Of a stretch of DNA of 6,537 nt, positions 4,163 through 6,537 are shown piece after piece. The position numbers and the translations under genes were made by a program. The stretch's first letter is position 1; each line of letters opens with the position of its first letter. Source of the stretch: an uncultured cyanobacterium. Its GTDB lineage: Bacteria; Cyanobacteriota; Cyanobacteriia; PCC-6307; Cyanobiaceae. The stretch lies in the NCBI GenBank assembly GCA_903934745.1, contig CAIZOZ010000288.1:1-6537 (forward strand), read 5' to 3'. The notes below the pieces were generated by a model. It did no database searches and was not told the origin of the DNA. It was given only the letters and a program-made list of their open reading frames with translations.

Positions 4163-6537
4163 CTGCCCACACCATCCAAGAGCTCTTCGCCAAGCCGGTG
4201 GATCGCCCGATCGACGGCGTGATCAAGGCCGACGACGAGCGCCATCTGCAGATCGAGCTGGAGGAGTACGTCATCACCCGTGAGGTGAGCAAAGGATTGG
4301 GCGCCTTCACGGATGCCTACCTGCACAACCCCACCGCCAATGGTGTCTGGATCTCGGGCTTCTTCGGCTCGGGCAAGTCGCACCTGCTCAAGATGTTGTC
4401 GCTGCTGCTCGATGGCGAGAGGCGCATCGGCGCCACCGACAACGGTGAATTGGGCAGCCGGCCAGTGGAGATCCTGCTGCCGAAGGTGGAGGACGAGATC
4501 CTGCGCGCCGACCTCAAAAAGGCCGCCGCAATCCCAGCCCGCAGCCTGCTGTTCAACATCGACCAGAAGTTCGATGGCATCGGCGGCACCCACGAGGCAC
4601 CGATCCTCGAGGTGTTCATGAAGGTGCTCAACGAGCTGCAGGGCTACTACGGCAACCAGGGCTACGTCGCCCAGTTCGAGCACGACCTCAACAAGCGCGG
4701 CCAGTTCGAGGCCTTCAAGCACACCTATCAGCGTGTCAACGGCCGCAGCTGGGACAACGACCGCGATGCCCTGGCCACGGTGACCAAGCGCAGTTTTGCG
4801 AAGGCCTATGCCGAACAGTTCGGCGGCAGCGAAGACGCCGCCGTCAACGTCGTCAATGACGCCAAGGACAGCTACCGGCTCTCGATCGAGGGGTTCGCCG
4901 ATCGGGTGAAGGAGTACCTCGACAGCCAGACGCCGGGCTTCCGGCTCAACTTCTTTGTCGATGAGGCGGGCCAGTTCATTGGCCAGGAACGCAGCCGCCT
5001 GCTGAACCTGCAGACCGTGGTTGAGAGCCTGGCGACGGCCACCGATGGCCGGGCGGCGGTGTTCATCACCTCCCAGGCGGATCTGGAGGGAATCCTGGGC
5101 CAGGTGAAGTTTGAGCAGGCGGATGATCTCAGCAAGATCCAGGGGCGCTTCAAGACCAAGCTCACCCTGGCCAGCGCCGATGTGCAGGAGGTGATCCAAA
5201 GGCGCCTGCTCGAAAAAGCTCCGCAGGAACCGGAGCAGCTGATCGCGATCTACGAACAGGAAAAAGACAACTTCACCACCCTGTTTCGCTTCGGCGACAG
5301 CTCGATTCAGCTGAAGGGCTGGAGTGATTGCCAGAGCTTCTGCGGGCTCTACCCCTTCCATCCTTACCAGCTGAGCCTGTTTCAGACCGCCATCCAAACC
5401 CTGGCCACCCACAGCATTTTCGAGGGCCGCAACATGGCGGTGGGGGAGCGCTCGATGCTCTCGGTGTTCCAGGAGGTAGCCAAGGCGATCAAGGAGCTGC
5501 CGGTGGGCCGGTTGGCCAGCTTTGACCAGCTCTACGACGGCATCCGCGATGTGATCCGGGCCGACAAGCAGCAGACGATGGTGACGGCCCAGAACCAGGT
5601 GGGGCCGCTGGAGCTGCGCATCCTCAAGGCCTTGTTTCTGCTCAAGTGGGTGCCGGGGTTCAAGAGCACGGCGCGCAACATCGCCATCTTGTTGATCCAG
5701 GAACCCAACTTCGACATCCGCGCCCATGAGCAAGCGGTGAAGGACGCGCTGATCAATCTGGAGAGCCAGAGCTACCTGCAGCGCAGCGGCGAGATCTACG
5801 AGTTCCTCACCGACAAGGAAAAGGATGTTGAGCAGGAAATCAAGCGTACCGAAGTAGGCGATTCGGTGGTGATCAAAAACCTGCATGGAATTGTCTTTGA
5901 TGACGTGCTGCGCAGCGTCAAGATCCGCTTTGAGGGAAGTGGCGGTGGCAATGGTAACGACTACCCCTTTGCCCAGAAGATCGATGACGGTCTGATCAAG
6001 GGCAAAGAGGGCGATGTGGTGGTGAATCTGGTGACACCGGAGCACCCCAACTACGGCAATGAGCCGGTGTTGATCAGCCGCAATATGGGTGGCAGTGAGC
6101 TGATGGCGATTCTGCCGGCCAAGGAACGACTGCTCGACCAGATCCGCAGTTATCTCAAGACCGACCTCTACATCCGCCAGAACGGTGGCGGCGAGGACGA
6201 GACCCTGAATGCCATCCTGGCGGTGCGCTCCAAGCAGAATAGTTCGCGGCGCCAGGAGATCACGCGGCTAGCCGATGATTTGTTGCGCACGGCCGTGCTG
6301 GTGGTGAACGGCCAGACCCTCTCCGTTGGCGAGGGTGATCCGAAAACGCGCTTCAACAAGGCCTGCCAGGAGTTGATCCGCTCGGCCTTCCCCAAACTGA
6401 AGATGATCCACGGCAGCTTCAGCGAAGCCACCGTGGCCAAGGTGGTGAGGGAACAGGACGATCTGCTGGAAGGATTGGCGATCCAGCTCTCGGAAGCCGA
6501 GCAGGAGGTGCTGGTGGAAGTGGAAAGGAGCAAAAAC
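4159..6537 (+). CDS. brxC: BREX P-loop ATPase BrxC (3' end beyond window)
   Basis: BrxC (PglY-like) is the large ATPase of BREX, acting with PglX, PglZ and BrxB in the defence and methylation complex. The first 793 codons are open with no stop or frameshift; family members are about 1,200 residues, so roughly a third is missing to the right. The N-terminus (IQELFAKPVDRPIDGVIKADD) is typical. Walker A is GFFGSGKS at 67-74 (K73), Walker B is LNFFVDEAG with D268 and E269, and a sensor-like VFITSQ lies at 301-306, so the ATPase site looks intact. Further landmarks are LYPFHPYQLSLFQ (397-409) and GRNMAVGERSML (423-434), whose R431 could be an arginine finger (inference). Residues 580-650 are charged and partly helical, with a Gly-rich loop (GSGGGNGND). 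The ATG at 4159 overlaps the brxB stop, with only a weak AAGAG ahead, so expression probably depends on coupling. Confidence 0.95.
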   Translation, partial: MTAHTIQELFAKPVDRPIDGVIKADDERHLQIELEEYVITREVSKGLGAFTDAYLHNPTANGVWISGFFGSGKSHLLKMLSLLLDGERRIGATDNGELGSRPVEILLPKVEDEILRADLKKAAAIPARSLLFNIDQKFDGIGGTHEAPILEVFMKVLNELQGYYGNQGYVAQFEHDLNKRGQFEAFKHTYQRVNGRSWDNDRDALATVTKRSFAKAYAEQFGGSEDAAVNVVNDAKDSYRLSIEGFADRVKEYLDSQTPGFRLNFFVDEAGQFIGQERSRLLNLQTVVESLATATDGRAAVFITSQADLEGILGQVKFEQADDLSKIQGRFKTKLTLASADVQEVIQRRLLEKAPQEPEQLIAIYEQEKDNFTTLFRFGDSSIQLKGWSDCQSFCGLYPFHPYQLSLFQTAIQTLATHSIFEGRNMAVGERSMLSVFQEVAKAIKELPVGRLASFDQLYDGIRDVIRADKQQTMVTAQNQVGPLELRILKALFLLKWVPGFKSTARNIAILLIQEPNFDIRAHEQAVKDALINLESQSYLQRSGEIYEFLTDKEKDVEQEIKRTEVGDSVVIKNLHGIVFDDVLRSVKIRFEGSGGGNGNDYPFAQKIDDGLIKGKEGDVVVNLVTPEHPNYGNEPVLISRNMGGSELMAILPAKERLLDQIRSYLKTDLYIRQNGGGEDETLNAILAVRSKQNSSRRQEITRLADDLLRTAVLVVNGQTLSVGEGDPKTRFNKACQELIRSAFPKLKMIHGSFSEATVAKVVREQDDLLEGLAIQLSEAEQEVLVEVERSKN

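Noticed and set aside
4138..6045. Very long open frame (635 codons) on the minus strand across brxC
   Set aside because: It is antisense to an intact brxC with clear Walker motifs; its translation is His/Leu/Asp/Gln-rich repetitive text typical of the complement of a GC-biased gene, with no family pattern.

Overview
This is a GC-rich bacterial window with a left half of small minus-strand genes, several of them damaged, and a right half holding the start of a plus-strand BREX (bacteriophage exclusion) operon. The host is not certain. Protein style, codon choice and the C39-like gene, which resembles what I recall from unicellular cyanobacteria (Synechococcus/Cyanobium-like) and their phages, make a cyanobacterium a reasonable but low-confidence guess. 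I saw no intact copy of the cyanobacterial palindrome GCGATCGC.

Left part, all on the minus strand. Positions 229-817 hold a two-gene toxin-antitoxin-like module: a DUF433 antitoxin-type protein followed by a DUF5615 PIN-like toxin-type protein. Positions 1004-1246 keep only the C-terminal half of a TacT-like GNAT acetyltransferase, overlapped out of frame by an unrelated 83-codon ORF (1230-1481). Positions 1647-2437 hold an ATGA-coupled pair: an unrecognised 81-residue protein and a phage-type C39-like cysteine-peptidase protein. The peptidase seems to have lost the middle of its catalytic domain by an in-frame internal deletion. Together these look like accessory DNA with remnants of toxin and phage-like genes.

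About 340 bp (2438-2777) separate the minus-strand pair from brxA and contain a plausible promoter for the BREX operon. No WYL-type regulator gene is seen there.

Right part, plus strand. brxA (DUF1819), brxB (DUF1788) and brxC (large P-loop ATPase) follow one another with 4-bp ATGA overlaps, so they are probably translated from one message by coupling. brxC is intact through 793 codons and runs off the window. The methylase (pglX), phosphatase-like (pglZ) and remaining brx genes that would fix the BREX subtype must lie further right. BrxA carries an unusual Ala/Lys/Ser-rich C-terminal tail encoded by 30-nt repeats. BREX is a described system. The less ordinary points are that tail, the truncated peptidase, the GNAT fragment and the toxin-antitoxin pair next to the operon.
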